NCBI GenBank assembly: GCA_019421525.1
Contig: JAHZFC010000028.1
Location: 253-17,363 of the forward strand
From: Clostridiales bacterium
GTDB lineage: Bacteria; Bacillota; Clostridia; Oscillospirales; Oscillospiraceae
Length of the DNA stretch: 17,111 nucleotides
Direction: 5' to 3'
The notes beneath the pieces were generated by a model. That model searched no databases, was not told the DNA's origin, and was given only the letters and a program-made list of their open reading frames with translations. A program made the translations under genes and the position numbers. Of this stretch, positions 6,374-13,260 are shown piece after piece; the first letter of the stretch is position 1, and the number at the start of each line of letters is the position of its first letter.

Positions 6374-7507
6374 ATGAGCAAAAAATATTCCATCTTCATC
6401 ACCGTTCTGTTTTGCCTGTTCATCTTCGGCTTCGGCATCGCCCTGCTGGTGCTGCCCGACCGGGAGTTCTCCGAGCAGGAGAACCGCTATCTGACCCAGT
6501 TTAAGGCCCCCACCCTGGACAGCGTCTTTGGGAAAAACGGTGCGTTCATGACAGATTTCCAGGACTATGTCACCGACCAATTCCCTCTGCGGGATGATTG
6601 GATCCACCTGAAGGCCTGGTCGGAGCGGCTGCTGGGCAAGCAGGAGAACAACAACGTCTACTTCGGCACCGACGGGCAGACCCTGTTCGCCCAGTTCAGT
6701 GCCCTGTCCGACGAGGAGCTGGCCACCCGGGTGGGCTACGTCAACCAGCTGGCGGAAAACGTCATCGTCCCGGTCTACTTTTCCCTCATCCCGGACAAGA
6801 GCTATGTGTGGGCGGACCGGCTGCCGGACAACGCCCCCCTGGTGGACGACGGCTCCACCCTGGACCGGGCCAAAGAGCTGTGCTCCGAGTGGGTGACCTG
6901 GATCGGCCTGAAGGACGTGCTGGCAGGGGATGACGTGTTCTACCGCACGGACCACCACTGGTCCACCATGGGGGCCTGGCAGGGCTATCAGGCGCTGATG
7001 ACCGCCATGACCGGCTCCTGCACCCAGCCGGAGGGGGAGCCCACCCTGGTGTCCGACAGCTTTTACGGCACCACCTGGTCCTCCGCCGGGGCCAGCTGGA
7101 TTGAGCCGGACGAGATGTACACCTGGGTGCCCGAGGGCGGCCTGACCGGCAACACCACCGTCACCCGCTACCCCGAGGGCACGCCGGAGGCCGGCTCCCT
7201 CTACGACCTGTCCCGGCTGGAAGTCAAGGACAAGTACTCCATGTTCCTGGGGGGGAACCAGCCCCTGTGCGTCATCAAAAACCCCGACGCCCAGAATGGC
7301 AAGCTGCTGGTCATCCGGGACTCCTACGCCGACTCCCTGGCCCCCTTCCTGTCCATGGACTATCAGGAGGTCCACCTGTTCGACCCCCGGTACAACAACA
7401 TTCCCGTCTCCCAGTATGTGGAGGAAAACGGCATCGACGCGGTGCTGGTGCTCTACTCCGCGTCCAACTTCTCCTCTGACCGGTATCTGTTCCAGCTGGC
7501 CCGGTGA
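6374..7507 (+). CDS. DHHW-family protein (AlgX/AlgJ-like partner of the MBOAT enzyme)
   Basis: The frame encodes 377 residues; AGGAGGT lies 6 nt before the ATG and only 15 nt separate it from the MBOAT stop codon, so the two are co-transcribed. Residues about 7-27 form one membrane anchor; the rest is predicted outside. The family motif D193-H-H-W196 (in YRTDHHWSTMGAWQGY) and a later RDSYADS around Asp316-Ser317 match the conserved parts of the DHHW/AlgX-like fold. In alginate systems the equivalent proteins complete O-acetyl transfer to the polymer using Ser, His and Asp. Early residues FSEQENRYL are also typical of the family. By analogy it finishes the transfer begun by the MBOAT protein; the target polymer is unknown. 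Confidence 0.9.
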   Translation: MSKKYSIFITVLFCLFIFGFGIALLVLPDREFSEQENRYLTQFKAPTLDSVFGKNGAFMTDFQDYVTDQFPLRDDWIHLKAWSERLLGKQENNNVYFGTDGQTLFAQFSALSDEELATRVGYVNQLAENVIVPVYFSLIPDKSYVWADRLPDNAPLVDDGSTLDRAKELCSEWVTWIGLKDVLAGDDVFYRTDHHWSTMGAWQGYQALMTAMTGSCTQPEGEPTLVSDSFYGTTWSSAGASWIEPDEMYTWVPEGGLTGNTTVTRYPEGTPEAGSLYDLSRLEVKDKYSMFLGGNQPLCVIKNPDAQNGKLLVIRDSYADSLAPFLSMDYQEVHLFDPRYNNIPVSQYVEENGIDAVLVLYSASNFSSDRYLFQLAR

Positions 7508-7524
7508 AACGCCGGACAAACAGA

Positions 7525-7575
7525 GGACCGCCCGGCCCCCTACAGGGGGCCGGGCGGTCCTTCTGTCTCTTCTCT
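7525..7575 (+). terminator. Intrinsic terminator closing the acyltransferase cluster
   Basis: A perfect 16-bp stem (7525-7540 with 7545-7560, loop TACA) is followed by TTCTGTCTCTTCTCT. It lies 17 nt after the DHHW stop. The long GC stem may also stop minus-strand transcripts from asnS. Confidence 0.88.
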
Positions 7576-7791
7576 CTGGGGCAGTTCCCCCCCGTGCGTT
7601 CCATGGGACAGGCAGGTCCCTATGTCCAGCATGAACTAGGCCTTGTCAGGCCCGCCCCCAGAAGAACGCAGCACAGGGGAACGGCAGCGGAAAGTGGCGC
7701 TGAGTGTGTCCTCCTTTACGCGCCCCATCTGCGATGGGGCCCACGTGGAGCTGACGGGGACCGGCATATGCCCAAACGTCCGGTGAAGCCC
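7576..7791. other. Intergenic region between convergent genes, with one hairpin
   Basis: No gene is convincing here. A hairpin of GCCCCATC (7722-7729) with GATGGGGC (7733-7740) lies about 50 nt past the asnS stop but lacks a U-tract. Next to it is the 8-bp palindrome CCACGTGG (7741-7748). A 30-codon minus-strand frame at 7636-7728 has no ribosome site before its ATG. The stretch may be a dispersed intergenic repeat; this cannot be tested with one copy. Confidence 0.4.
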
Positions 7792-9186
7792 TTAGAAATC
7801 CGCGTTGCCCACGGTCCTCGGGTGCAGCTCCACATCCCGGATGTTGGAGATGCCGGTGAGGTACATCACCATCCGCTCGAAGCCCAGGCCGAACCCGGCG
7901 TGGCGGCAGGAGCCGTAGCGCCGCAGGTCCAGGTACCACCAGTAGTCCTTGGGGTCCAGGCCCAGCTCGGCCATGCGCTTCTCCAGCACGTCCAGCCGCT
8001 CCTCGCGCTGGCTGCCTCCGATGATCTCCCCGATACCGGGCACCAGGCAGTCGGCGGCGGCCACGGTCTTGCCGTCGTCATTCAGGCGCATATAGAAGGC
8101 CTTGATATCCTTGGGGTAGTCGGTGACGAACACCGGCTTTTTGAACACCTGCTCGGTGAGGTAGCGCTCGTGCTCAGTCTGGAGGTCGCAGCCCCACTCC
8201 ACCTTGTAGTCGAACTTGTCGTTGTTTTTCTTCAGCAGCTCGATGGCCTCGGTGTAGCTCACCCGGCCGAAGTCGGACCCCGCCACATGACGCAGCCGCT
8301 CCACCAGCCCCTTGTCCACAAAGGAGTTGAAGAAGTTCATCTCGTCGGGGCAGCGCTCCATCACATAATTGATGATGTGCTTGATCATAGCCTCGGCCAG
8401 GTCCATGTCATCGTTCAGGTCGGCAAAGGCGATCTCCGGCTCGATCATCCAGAACTCGGCGGCATGGCGCTGGGTGTTGGAGTTTTCCGCCCGGAAGGTG
8501 GGGCCGAAGGTGTAGACGCTGCCGAAGGCCATGGCGAAGTTCTCGGCGTTGAGCTGGCCGGACACGGTGAGGTTGGCCCGCTTGCCGAAGAAGTCCTGGG
8601 ACCAGTCCACGCTGCCGTCGTCCAGCCGGGGCGGATCGGCAACGTCCAGGGTGGTCACCTGGAACATCTCGCCGGCGCCCTCGCAGTCGCTGGCGGTGAT
8701 GATGGGGGTGTGGACGTAGACGAAGCCCCGGTCCTGGAAAAAGGTGTGGATGGCGTGGGCGGCCACGCTTCGCACCCGGAAGGCGGCGGAAAACAGATTG
8801 GTCCGGGGCCGCAGGTGCTGGATGGTGCGCAGATACTCCACAGTATGGCGCTTTTTCTGCAGGGGGTAGTCGGGGGTGGAGGGGCCCTCCACAGTGATGG
8901 AGGCGGCCTTCACCTCCAGGGGCTGCTTGGCCTGGGGGGTCAAGACCACAGTGCCGGTGACGATGAGGGCGGCGCCCACGTTCTGACCGGCGATGTCCTT
9001 GTAGTTGTCCAGGACATTGGCGTCCATGACGATCTGCAGGTTCTTGAAGCAGGAGCCGTCGTTGAGCTCGATAAAGCCGAAGGTCTTCATGTCCCGGATG
9101 GTGCGGGCCCAGCCCATGACGGTGACGGTCTGACCGTCCAGGCGCTCCCCGTCGGCGAAGACAGAGGCGATGGTGATGCGATCCAT
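7792..9186 (-). CDS. asnS: Asparaginyl-tRNA synthetase
   Basis: The frame encodes 464 residues from ATG at 9186, matching the usual AsnRS length; GAGGGAA lies 5 nt before it. The frame continues upstream by 45 codons but that part overlaps the promoter and has no family match. Residues about 10-110 form the N-terminal anticodon-binding OB fold (VTVMGWARTIRDMKTFGFIE). The class II catalytic domain follows: motif 2 around residue 232 (FRAENSNTQRHAAEFWMIEP) and motif 3 near 429 (GFGLGFERMVMYLTGI), ending in the AsnRS-type SNIRDVELHPRT. The enzyme charges tRNA-Asn with asparagine using ATP in the cytosol. AsnRS is favoured over AspRS by length, OB-domain sequence and the C-terminal motif. Confidence 0.95.
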   Translation of the reverse strand: MDRITIASVFADGERLDGQTVTVMGWARTIRDMKTFGFIELNDGSCFKNLQIVMDANVLDNYKDIAGQNVGAALIVTGTVVLTPQAKQPLEVKAASITVEGPSTPDYPLQKKRHTVEYLRTIQHLRPRTNLFSAAFRVRSVAAHAIHTFFQDRGFVYVHTPIITASDCEGAGEMFQVTTLDVADPPRLDDGSVDWSQDFFGKRANLTVSGQLNAENFAMAFGSVYTFGPTFRAENSNTQRHAAEFWMIEPEIAFADLNDDMDLAEAMIKHIINYVMERCPDEMNFFNSFVDKGLVERLRHVAGSDFGRVSYTEAIELLKKNNDKFDYKVEWGCDLQTEHERYLTEQVFKKPVFVTDYPKDIKAFYMRLNDDGKTVAAADCLVPGIGEIIGGSQREERLDVLEKRMAELGLDPKDYWWYLDLRRYGSCRHAGFGLGFERMVMYLTGISNIRDVELHPRTVGNADF

Positions 9187-9226
9187 AGTCGTTCCCTCGA
9201 TTCCTGTAGTTTCAGTCTCAGAGGGT

Positions 9227-9254
9227 AGTATATCATTTTTCGCCGGATTTGCAA
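9227..9254 (-). promoter_or_regulatory. Promoter of asnS
   Basis: On the minus strand TTGCAA (9249-9254) and TATACT (9227-9232) are separated by 16 bp. It lies between the end of the membrane-protein gene (9291) and asnS. No terminator hairpin is seen after 9291, so read-through from the LytTR operon is also possible. Confidence 0.6.
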
Positions 9255-9290
9255 GGGTCGGAGCAAAAAATCCCGGCCCTGTCCCGCTTT

Positions 9291-9806
9291 TCAAGCATAC
9301 ATCGGGATAAAAAACAGCCACGGGGCGGTGACCACGGCCATGGTCAGGGCCAGGATGCGGCCCTGCCGCTGGTCCAGCTCCGGCACGCGCCGGAACACCC
9401 GGCGGTCAAAAAGGTAGATGCACGCCCCGGCAATGGCCACTCCAATGGCCGTCCAGAGCAGGGCCAGGGGGTGTCGGAAGGGGTCAAGGGTCATGGCCAT
9501 GGCGAAGCCGCTCACCCAGCCGGCCCCGCCCGCCTCCAGTGCCCAGGCCCCCAGCAGGCCCAGGGCCAGCCACAGCGCCCCGATGAGATCGGACAGAAAG
9601 CCCAGCAGCCAAACCTTCCACCAGCATCCCCTCAACACGTTTCCTTTTGCCGGGTGCTTCATGGCCAGCAGGGTGAGGAACACCACCAGGCCGTCGATGA
9701 CCAGGTTGCCCAGGAGGGTGAGCAGGATCACTGGCGGGGTGGGCCAGAACATCAGTACCCAGATGGGGAAGATCACATTGTACAGCCGAAGGCCCTTCTC
9801 TTTCAT
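9291..9806 (-). CDS. Multi-pass membrane protein of the LytTR operon
   Basis: The frame encodes 171 residues from ATG at 9806, which overlaps the stop codon of the preceding gene as ATGA, a sign of translational coupling. The in-frame upstream extension is Gly/Arg-rich and belongs to the previous gene in another frame. About four hydrophobic segments are visible, starting with YNVIFPIWVLMFWPTPPVIL, then LLGNLVIDGLVVFLTLLAM, a Trp-rich third segment and a C-terminal one ending FFIPMYA. No catalytic motif is seen and I do not recognise a named family. Coupling to the DUF3021-type protein suggests the two form one membrane complex, perhaps controlled by or controlling the LytTR regulator. Confidence 0.75.
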   Translation of the reverse strand: MKEKGLRLYNVIFPIWVLMFWPTPPVILLTLLGNLVIDGLVVFLTLLAMKHPAKGNVLRGCWWKVWLLGFLSDLIGALWLALGLLGAWALEAGGAGWVSGFAMAMTLDPFRHPLALLWTAIGVAIAGACIYLFDRRVFRRVPELDQRQGRILALTMAVVTAPWLFFIPMYA

Positions 9807-10654
9807 GCCGGTTTTTCCCCCTTTCCCGCCCGCCGCCGGGCCGCCCCGGCCAGATCGCCCAGCAGAGCAGCCCCAAATACGATAACGCAATGGAATAAAG
9901 CCGTCCGGTTATACAAGATGAATACCATAGGCAGGTACAAAAGACCGCACAGGATGGGGTACAGGGGGCACACCCCCTGCCGGCGGCCCAGGGTGGCCCC
10001 GGAGAAGAAGCCCCCCACCGGCAGCAGCACATAGGGCAGGAGCAGCCCGGTGAGCAGGGGCACGTCCGCAGGGTCGAAGGCCCGGAGCACCGCCGGAAGC
10101 ATCCAGCACAGCCCCACGGCAAAGGGCAGGTAGGGCAGGGTCTCCCGCCAATGGAACAGGGAGTGGGCGGGGGCCAGGCCCAGCTTGTTCCGGATGGCGG
10201 TCAGCTCCGCATACCACCCCACCCACCGGGCCAGCCAGATCAGCAGGTAGACCGCCGCCAGCAGGACGAGGTACACCACCATGGCCTGCCACGACCAGGC
10301 CCAGCCCAGCAGGAGACAGGTAAGGGTGAGTGCCCCGGCGGTGAGGACTAAATGGGTCAGGGAGCGAAGCACCAGGGTCCTTCCATCCTCCGCAAAGGGG
10401 AGGGTGGATACCCCTGTCACAGCCCCCATCAGAAAGTAGAGCCCCAATTGAATGGCAAAGGCCAGGGGAACGGAGCCCACCAGCCGCTCCAGATCGGCAC
10501 TCACCAGCCGAAAGGGAGTCTGGCCGCCCATGGCGATGAGGCCGCCGCTGACCAGGTCGTTGAACAGCCCGCCCACCGGAATAAGGACAGCCACGCCGAT
10601 GATCCCCCCGATCAGGACCCGGACCAAGACCTGTTTTCTGTCATCGATCAGCAT
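9803..10654 (-). CDS. DUF3021-type membrane protein with an extra C-terminal membrane half
   Basis: The frame encodes 283 residues from ATG at 10654, with AAAGGAGGA 6 nt upstream. Residues about 10-165 match the DUF3021 pattern: an early RVLIGGIIGVAVLIPVGG helix, the GRTLVLRSLTHLVLTAGA segment, and a helix ending YLLIWLARW before a polar AIRNKLGL stretch. DUF3021 proteins usually stop about there and are commonly encoded next to a LytTR regulator. This one continues for about 115 residues with three to four further membrane segments and a basic tail (AARRRAGKGEKP). It lies 14 nt downstream of the LytTR gene and overlaps the next gene by 4 nt. It may act as the membrane partner that restrains the regulator; that is inference from context. 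Confidence 0.78.
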   Translation of the reverse strand: MLIDDRKQVLVRVLIGGIIGVAVLIPVGGLFNDLVSGGLIAMGGQTPFRLVSADLERLVGSVPLAFAIQLGLYFLMGAVTGVSTLPFAEDGRTLVLRSLTHLVLTAGALTLTCLLLGWAWSWQAMVVYLVLLAAVYLLIWLARWVGWYAELTAIRNKLGLAPAHSLFHWRETLPYLPFAVGLCWMLPAVLRAFDPADVPLLTGLLLPYVLLPVGGFFSGATLGRRQGVCPLYPILCGLLYLPMVFILYNRTALFHCVIVFGAALLGDLAGAARRRAGKGEKPA

Positions 10655-10668
10655 GACGACTCCTCCTT

Positions 10669-11112
10669 TCACAGTCCTAACACCTGCTTGATCTTCTTCA
10701 CATACCGCCGGGAGACGTACACCGTCACATTCCCCTCCAGGGTCATCTTGATGGTGCCGGTGATGGACAGGTCCAGGGCGGACACCTTGTTCAGGTCGAC
10801 GATCTCCGAGTGGGACACCCGGACGAACCGGGTGCCCTCCAGCTCCTCCTCCAGCTCGTACAGCCGCTGGCGGACGGCGTACACGCCCCCGGCAGTCTGG
10901 CAGGATACCCCCTTGCCGTCGGCAAAGAACCGGAGGATGTCCCCCAGGGAGAGGATGAGGGCTTCGCTCCCCCGGAAGGCGGTGATGGTGGGGACGGCGC
11001 CCTCCGCGCTCAGGCGGCGGACCAGCTCCTGGACCTCCGGCGTGTTGGCCGGGGCATGTACCACCACCTGGGTCCGCCGCAGCGACGGGTCGATGCGCAG
11101 CTCTACCTTCAT
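10669..11112 (-). CDS. LytTR-family DNA-binding transcriptional regulator
   Basis: The frame encodes 147 residues from ATG at 11112, just after a GGGGAGGGG purine run. The first 45 residues are a small alpha/beta region (MKVELRIDPSLRRTQVVVHA), not a phospho-receiver. Residues about 50-147 are a LytTR domain: DILRFFADGKGVSCQTAGG, VYAVRQRLYELEEEL, TRFVRVSHSEIVDLNKV and the C-terminal SRRYVKKIKQVLGL. Stand-alone LytTR regulators of this size are often paired with DUF3021 membrane proteins and control their own operon. The direct repeat upstream of its promoter agrees with this. Signal and regulon are unknown. Confidence 0.9.
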   Translation of the reverse strand: MKVELRIDPSLRRTQVVVHAPANTPEVQELVRRLSAEGAVPTITAFRGSEALILSLGDILRFFADGKGVSCQTAGGVYAVRQRLYELEEELEGTRFVRVSHSEIVDLNKVSALDLSITGTIKMTLEGNVTVYVSRRYVKKIKQVLGL

Positions 11113-11137
11113 GTCCCCTCCCCCTCTCGTCACCTTT

Positions 11138-11166
11138 AGTATACCCGGCGCCGCCCCCGCCGTCCA
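11138..11166 (-). promoter_or_regulatory. Promoter of the LytTR operon
   Basis: On the minus strand TATACT (11138-11143) lies 17 bp from TGGACG (11161-11166), a 4-of-6 match. The weak -35 box fits a promoter that needs an activator. Confidence 0.6.
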
Positions 11167-11171
11167 GCCCT

Positions 11172-11202
11172 TTGGGACAACTGGCCGTCTGGGCGGGACA
11201 GG
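11172..11202 (-). promoter_or_regulatory. Candidate LytTR operator (direct repeat, 21-bp spacing)
   Basis: TGTCCC occurs twice on the minus strand (11195-11200 and 11174-11179), 21 bp start to start, immediately upstream of the -35 box. Two helical turns between half-sites is the spacing known for LytTR-type sites such as those of AgrA and ComE. The half-site sequence itself differs from those published for other species. Confidence 0.45.
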
Positions 11203-11313
11203 CGGCGGAGACCGGCCAAAGCCGTCACCGTTCTCCTCCAGCCTCTCTTTCCCGTTCCGCCCGCTCCGCATCCCCGCAATGCCCGCGCCTCTCCCCTTTC
11301 CGCACGCTTTGAG

Positions 11314-11354
11314 GCAAAAAAAGACCTGCGGGGGCGGCTCTCCCCCGCAGGTCT
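11314..11354 (-). terminator. Intrinsic terminator after the VanZ-like gene
   Basis: A perfect 13-bp stem (11322-11334 with 11342-11354, 7-nt loop) is followed on the minus strand by seven T's. It lies about 30 nt past the stop codon at 11385. The remaining stretch up to the LytTR operator (about 11204-11313) shows no other feature. Confidence 0.9.
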
Positions 11355-11384
11355 CCCATTTTCATCGGCCCGAACGATCGGCAG

Positions 11385-12029
11385 TCACTCGGACGGCTCC
11401 GCCGTCCTCCTCCGCGCCCCGGACCTGCACCGCGCCACCGCCCGGGGCGCCGCGAGCCGCACCAGGGCGAACACCCCATAGCCAGCCAGCGCCCCCAGGG
11501 TGTTGGCGATCAGGTCGTCCACGTCGAAGCTCCGCCCCACCACCGGCTGGACCAGCTCAGTGACCAGGGACAGGGCCAGCCCCGCCGCTGTCACCCGCCA
11601 CCAGCTGGCCCTTTTCCACACCAGAGGCAGCAGCAGGCCAAGGGGGAGATAGAGCAGCACGTTGCCCAGCACCTGCCAGGAGCCGCCGGACAGCGCCTGC
11701 CACACCAGGCTGGGGAAGGACACGGTAAAGGAGAAGCCCCCCCGGAACCACTCGTTTGCCAGTTCCGTGGGCCAGCCGTACCGGATGAGGTACTGGAGGT
11801 TGTGCCAGAAGTGCGGCGGGGTCCACACCAGGCACAGCATCCCAGCCAGCCAGCACACCAGCAGCAGCCGCGCCCCCTCGTTGCCCCAGCTGTTCCGGGG
11901 CAGGCCCCGCCGCTTCAGCCACAGCCGCCGGGCCAGGGCGTACACCACCGCCGCCAGGAGGACCGGGGGAAGTATGCTGGCAAAGTCGGACACATACTCC
12001 ATGATCCTGTAATAAAGATGACTGTGCAT
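11385..12029 (-). CDS. VanZ-like family membrane protein
   Basis: The frame encodes 214 residues from ATG at 12029, which has GAGGAG about 10 nt upstream and GGAAAGG closer. Upstream in-frame codons cover the likely -10 box, so the longer form is rejected. Membrane segments include ILPPVLLAAVVYALARRLWL near the N-terminus and a central pair. The VanZ core is clear: VLGNVLLYLPLGLLLPLVWK, then SLVTELVQ and GRSFDVDDLIANTLGALAGY. VanZ itself gives low-level teicoplanin resistance, but most chromosomal VanZ-like proteins have no proven role and this is not evidence for resistance. It is divergent from the ZIP transporter gene. Confidence 0.88.
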   Translation of the reverse strand: MHSHLYYRIMEYVSDFASILPPVLLAAVVYALARRLWLKRRGLPRNSWGNEGARLLLVCWLAGMLCLVWTPPHFWHNLQYLIRYGWPTELANEWFRGGFSFTVSFPSLVWQALSGGSWQVLGNVLLYLPLGLLLPLVWKRASWWRVTAAGLALSLVTELVQPVVGRSFDVDDLIANTLGALAGYGVFALVRLAAPRAVARCRSGARRRTAEPSE

Positions 12030-12074
12030 ACCCTTTCCGCTCCTCTCTGTCCGCCGGGCCGCCCGTCTGAGCTG

Positions 12075-12083
12075 ATCATACCA
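12075..12083 (-). promoter_or_regulatory. Extended -10 promoter of the VanZ-like gene
   Basis: On the minus strand TGGTATGAT (12075-12083) is a good extended -10 element about 50 nt before the start codon. No -35 hexamer matches at 16-18 bp. The tandem repeat at 12102-12123 begins where the -35 box should be, which fits a regulator-dependent promoter. Confidence 0.5.
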
Positions 12084-12101
12084 CATCCCCCGGGGAAAGT
12101 C

Positions 12102-12123
12102 CTTACGATTTTCTTACGGTTTT
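12102..12123. promoter_or_regulatory. Tandem 11-bp repeat in the VanZ-ZIP divergent region, probable regulator site
   Basis: CTTACGATTTT (12102-12112) is followed directly by CTTACGGTTTT (12113-12123), a 10-of-11 match. Direct repeats with an 11-bp period are typical of OmpR/PhoB-type response regulator sites. The site ends 18 nt before the -35 box of the ZIP promoter and also abuts the -35 position of the VanZ promoter, so it could serve both genes. Confidence 0.5.
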
Positions 12124-12141
12124 CCTGCTTTTTTCTGCCGG

Positions 12142-12170
12142 TTGACAGAGCCGTGCCCCCGTAGTATCAT
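12142..12170 (+). promoter_or_regulatory. Promoter of the ZIP transporter gene
   Basis: A perfect TTGACA (12142-12147) and TATCAT (12165-12170) are separated by 17 bp, giving a leader of about 33 nt to the ATG at 12210. Confidence 0.8.
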
Positions 12171-12209
12171 AAACAAGAAATATTCTCGATAGTGAAAAGG
12201 AGTTTTTCC

Positions 12210-13004
12210 ATGCTGCTGCGTGAACTGCTCTACACGTTGATGGGCACCGGCTTCACCTGCCTGGCCACGGTGATGGGGGCGGCCATGGTCTTTTTCTTCC
12301 GGAAGGACATGTCCTCCAACACCCAGAAGATCTTCCTGGGCTTTGCCGCCGGGGTCATGACCGCCGCGGCGGTTTGGTCCCTGCTGATCCCCGCCATGGA
12401 CATGGCCCGGGAGGCCGGGCAGAGCCCTATCCTCCCGGTGGGAGGGGGCTTTGTGCTGGGGGCGGTGATGCTCATGGCCCTGGACCGGCTGCTGCCCCAT
12501 CTCCACCTGGACAGCGAGCAGCCCGAGGGCTTGCCCGCCCGGCTCAAGCGGACCACCATGCTGGTGCTGGCGGTCACCCTCCACAACATCCCCGAGGGGA
12601 TGGCGGTGGGCCTGTCCTTTGCCGTGGCCGCCCGGGACACCTCCAGCGGCTCCCTGGCCGCCGCCATGGCCCTGGCCCTGGGCATGGCCCTGCAAAACTT
12701 CCCCGAGGGGGCCGCGGTGGCCCTCCCCCTGCGCTCGGAGGGGCTGAGCAAGCCTCGCGCCTTTGTCTACGGCGCCCTGTCCGGGGTGGTGGAGCCCATC
12801 TTCGGCCTGCTCACCGTGCTGGCCGCGGGGAGCATCGCCGGGGTCATGCCCTGGCTGCTCTCCCTGGCCGCCGGGGCCATGATCTATGTGGTGGTGGAGG
12901 AGCTCATCCCCGAGGCCCATCTGGGGGAGCACTCCCATGTGGGCACGGTGAGCGTCATGGCCGGCTTTCTGGTGATGATGCTGCTGGACGTGATGCTGGG
13001 ATAA
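12210..13004 (+). CDS. ZIP-family divalent metal transporter
   Basis: The frame encodes 264 residues from ATG at 12210 (AAAAGGAG at 7-nt spacing); a GTG 18 nt earlier lacks a ribosome site because that site lies between them. About eight membrane segments are visible. The two ZIP signature helices are present: HNIPEGMAVG at residues 125-134 and QNFPEGAAVALPL from 162, whose His, Asn and Glu residues form the binuclear metal site. A VVVEELIPEAH segment near the C-terminus completes the family pattern. This GufA-like type imports zinc and other divalent metals across the plasma membrane. The loop between helices 3 and 4 is short with few histidines. Substrate preference is not decided by the sequence. 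Confidence 0.92.
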   Translation: MLLRELLYTLMGTGFTCLATVMGAAMVFFFRKDMSSNTQKIFLGFAAGVMTAAAVWSLLIPAMDMAREAGQSPILPVGGGFVLGAVMLMALDRLLPHLHLDSEQPEGLPARLKRTTMLVLAVTLHNIPEGMAVGLSFAVAARDTSSGSLAAAMALALGMALQNFPEGAAVALPLRSEGLSKPRAFVYGALSGVVEPIFGLLTVLAAGSIAGVMPWLLSLAAGAMIYVVVEELIPEAHLGEHSHVGTVSVMAGFLVMMLLDVMLG

Positions 13005-13010
13005 CATATA

Positions 13011-13036
13011 CCCGGGGCGGCCTGAGCCGCCCCGGG
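13011..13036. terminator. GC-rich hairpin between convergent ZIP and small-peptide genes
   Basis: A perfect 11-bp stem (13011-13021 with 13026-13036, loop CTGA) begins 6 nt after the ZIP stop and lies 17 nt past the stop of the opposite small gene. Neither side has a real T-run, so it is a weak or factor-aided bidirectional terminator. Confidence 0.6.
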
Positions 13037-13052
13037 CGTCAGGCCCTCCCGG

Positions 13053-13145
13053 CTATCCCCCTGGACCCACCACCGTGATGATCAGGCAGACGGTGAACAC
13101 CACCAGCACCACCGCCACCACCGGCCAGAAATGCCTCTTTTTCAT
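13053..13145 (-). CDS. 30-residue single-pass membrane peptide
   Basis: This short frame reads MKKRHFWPVV, then a valine-rich stretch, and ends ITVVGPGG. It has a perfect AAGGAGG 8 nt before the ATG and its own well-formed promoter, and it is bracketed by a hairpin after the stop. These signals make it a real gene despite its size. The charged KKRH start followed by a hydrophobic stretch at about residues 8-26 predicts one membrane helix with the N-terminus inside. I recognise no family. It could be a small membrane regulator, a spore-related peptide or a toxin-like peptide; nothing in the sequence decides between them. The longer in-frame extension upstream crosses the promoter and is not used. 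Confidence 0.72.
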   Translation of the reverse strand: MKKRHFWPVVAVVLVVFTVCLIITVVGPGG

Positions 13146-13187
13146 CTGGTCCGCCTCCTTCCGGGCACATGTACCGCTTTCCTTTAC

Positions 13188-13217
13188 ATGATAGCATAGT
13201 ACGCCCCGCTGTGGCAA
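13188..13217 (-). promoter_or_regulatory. Promoter of the 30-residue membrane peptide
   Basis: On the minus strand TTGCCA (13212-13217) and TATCAT (13188-13193) are separated by 18 bp; TGC before the -10 box makes it an extended -10. The leader is about 36 nt. Confidence 0.7.
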
Positions 13218-13260
13218 GCGGGCTTTGGGCAAACTTCCTCTACCATTTCCATCTGTTTTA

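Noticed and set aside
7636..7728. A 30-codon minus-strand frame as a small gene.
   Set aside because: There is no ribosome site before the ATG, which lies in a hairpin arm; kept only as an intergenic curiosity.
7504..9228. A 574-codon plus-strand open frame opposite asnS.
   Set aside because: The minus-strand AsnRS is certain, and this frame is its shadow, running through the terminator of the DHHW gene.
11385..12029. A glycopeptide-resistance determinant because of VanZ similarity.
   Set aside because: No vanHAX or other resistance genes are nearby; VanZ-like proteins are common chromosomal proteins.
12102..12123. A Zur box before the ZIP gene.
   Set aside because: A half-site resembles it, but the repeat is direct, not the inverted arrangement Zur needs.
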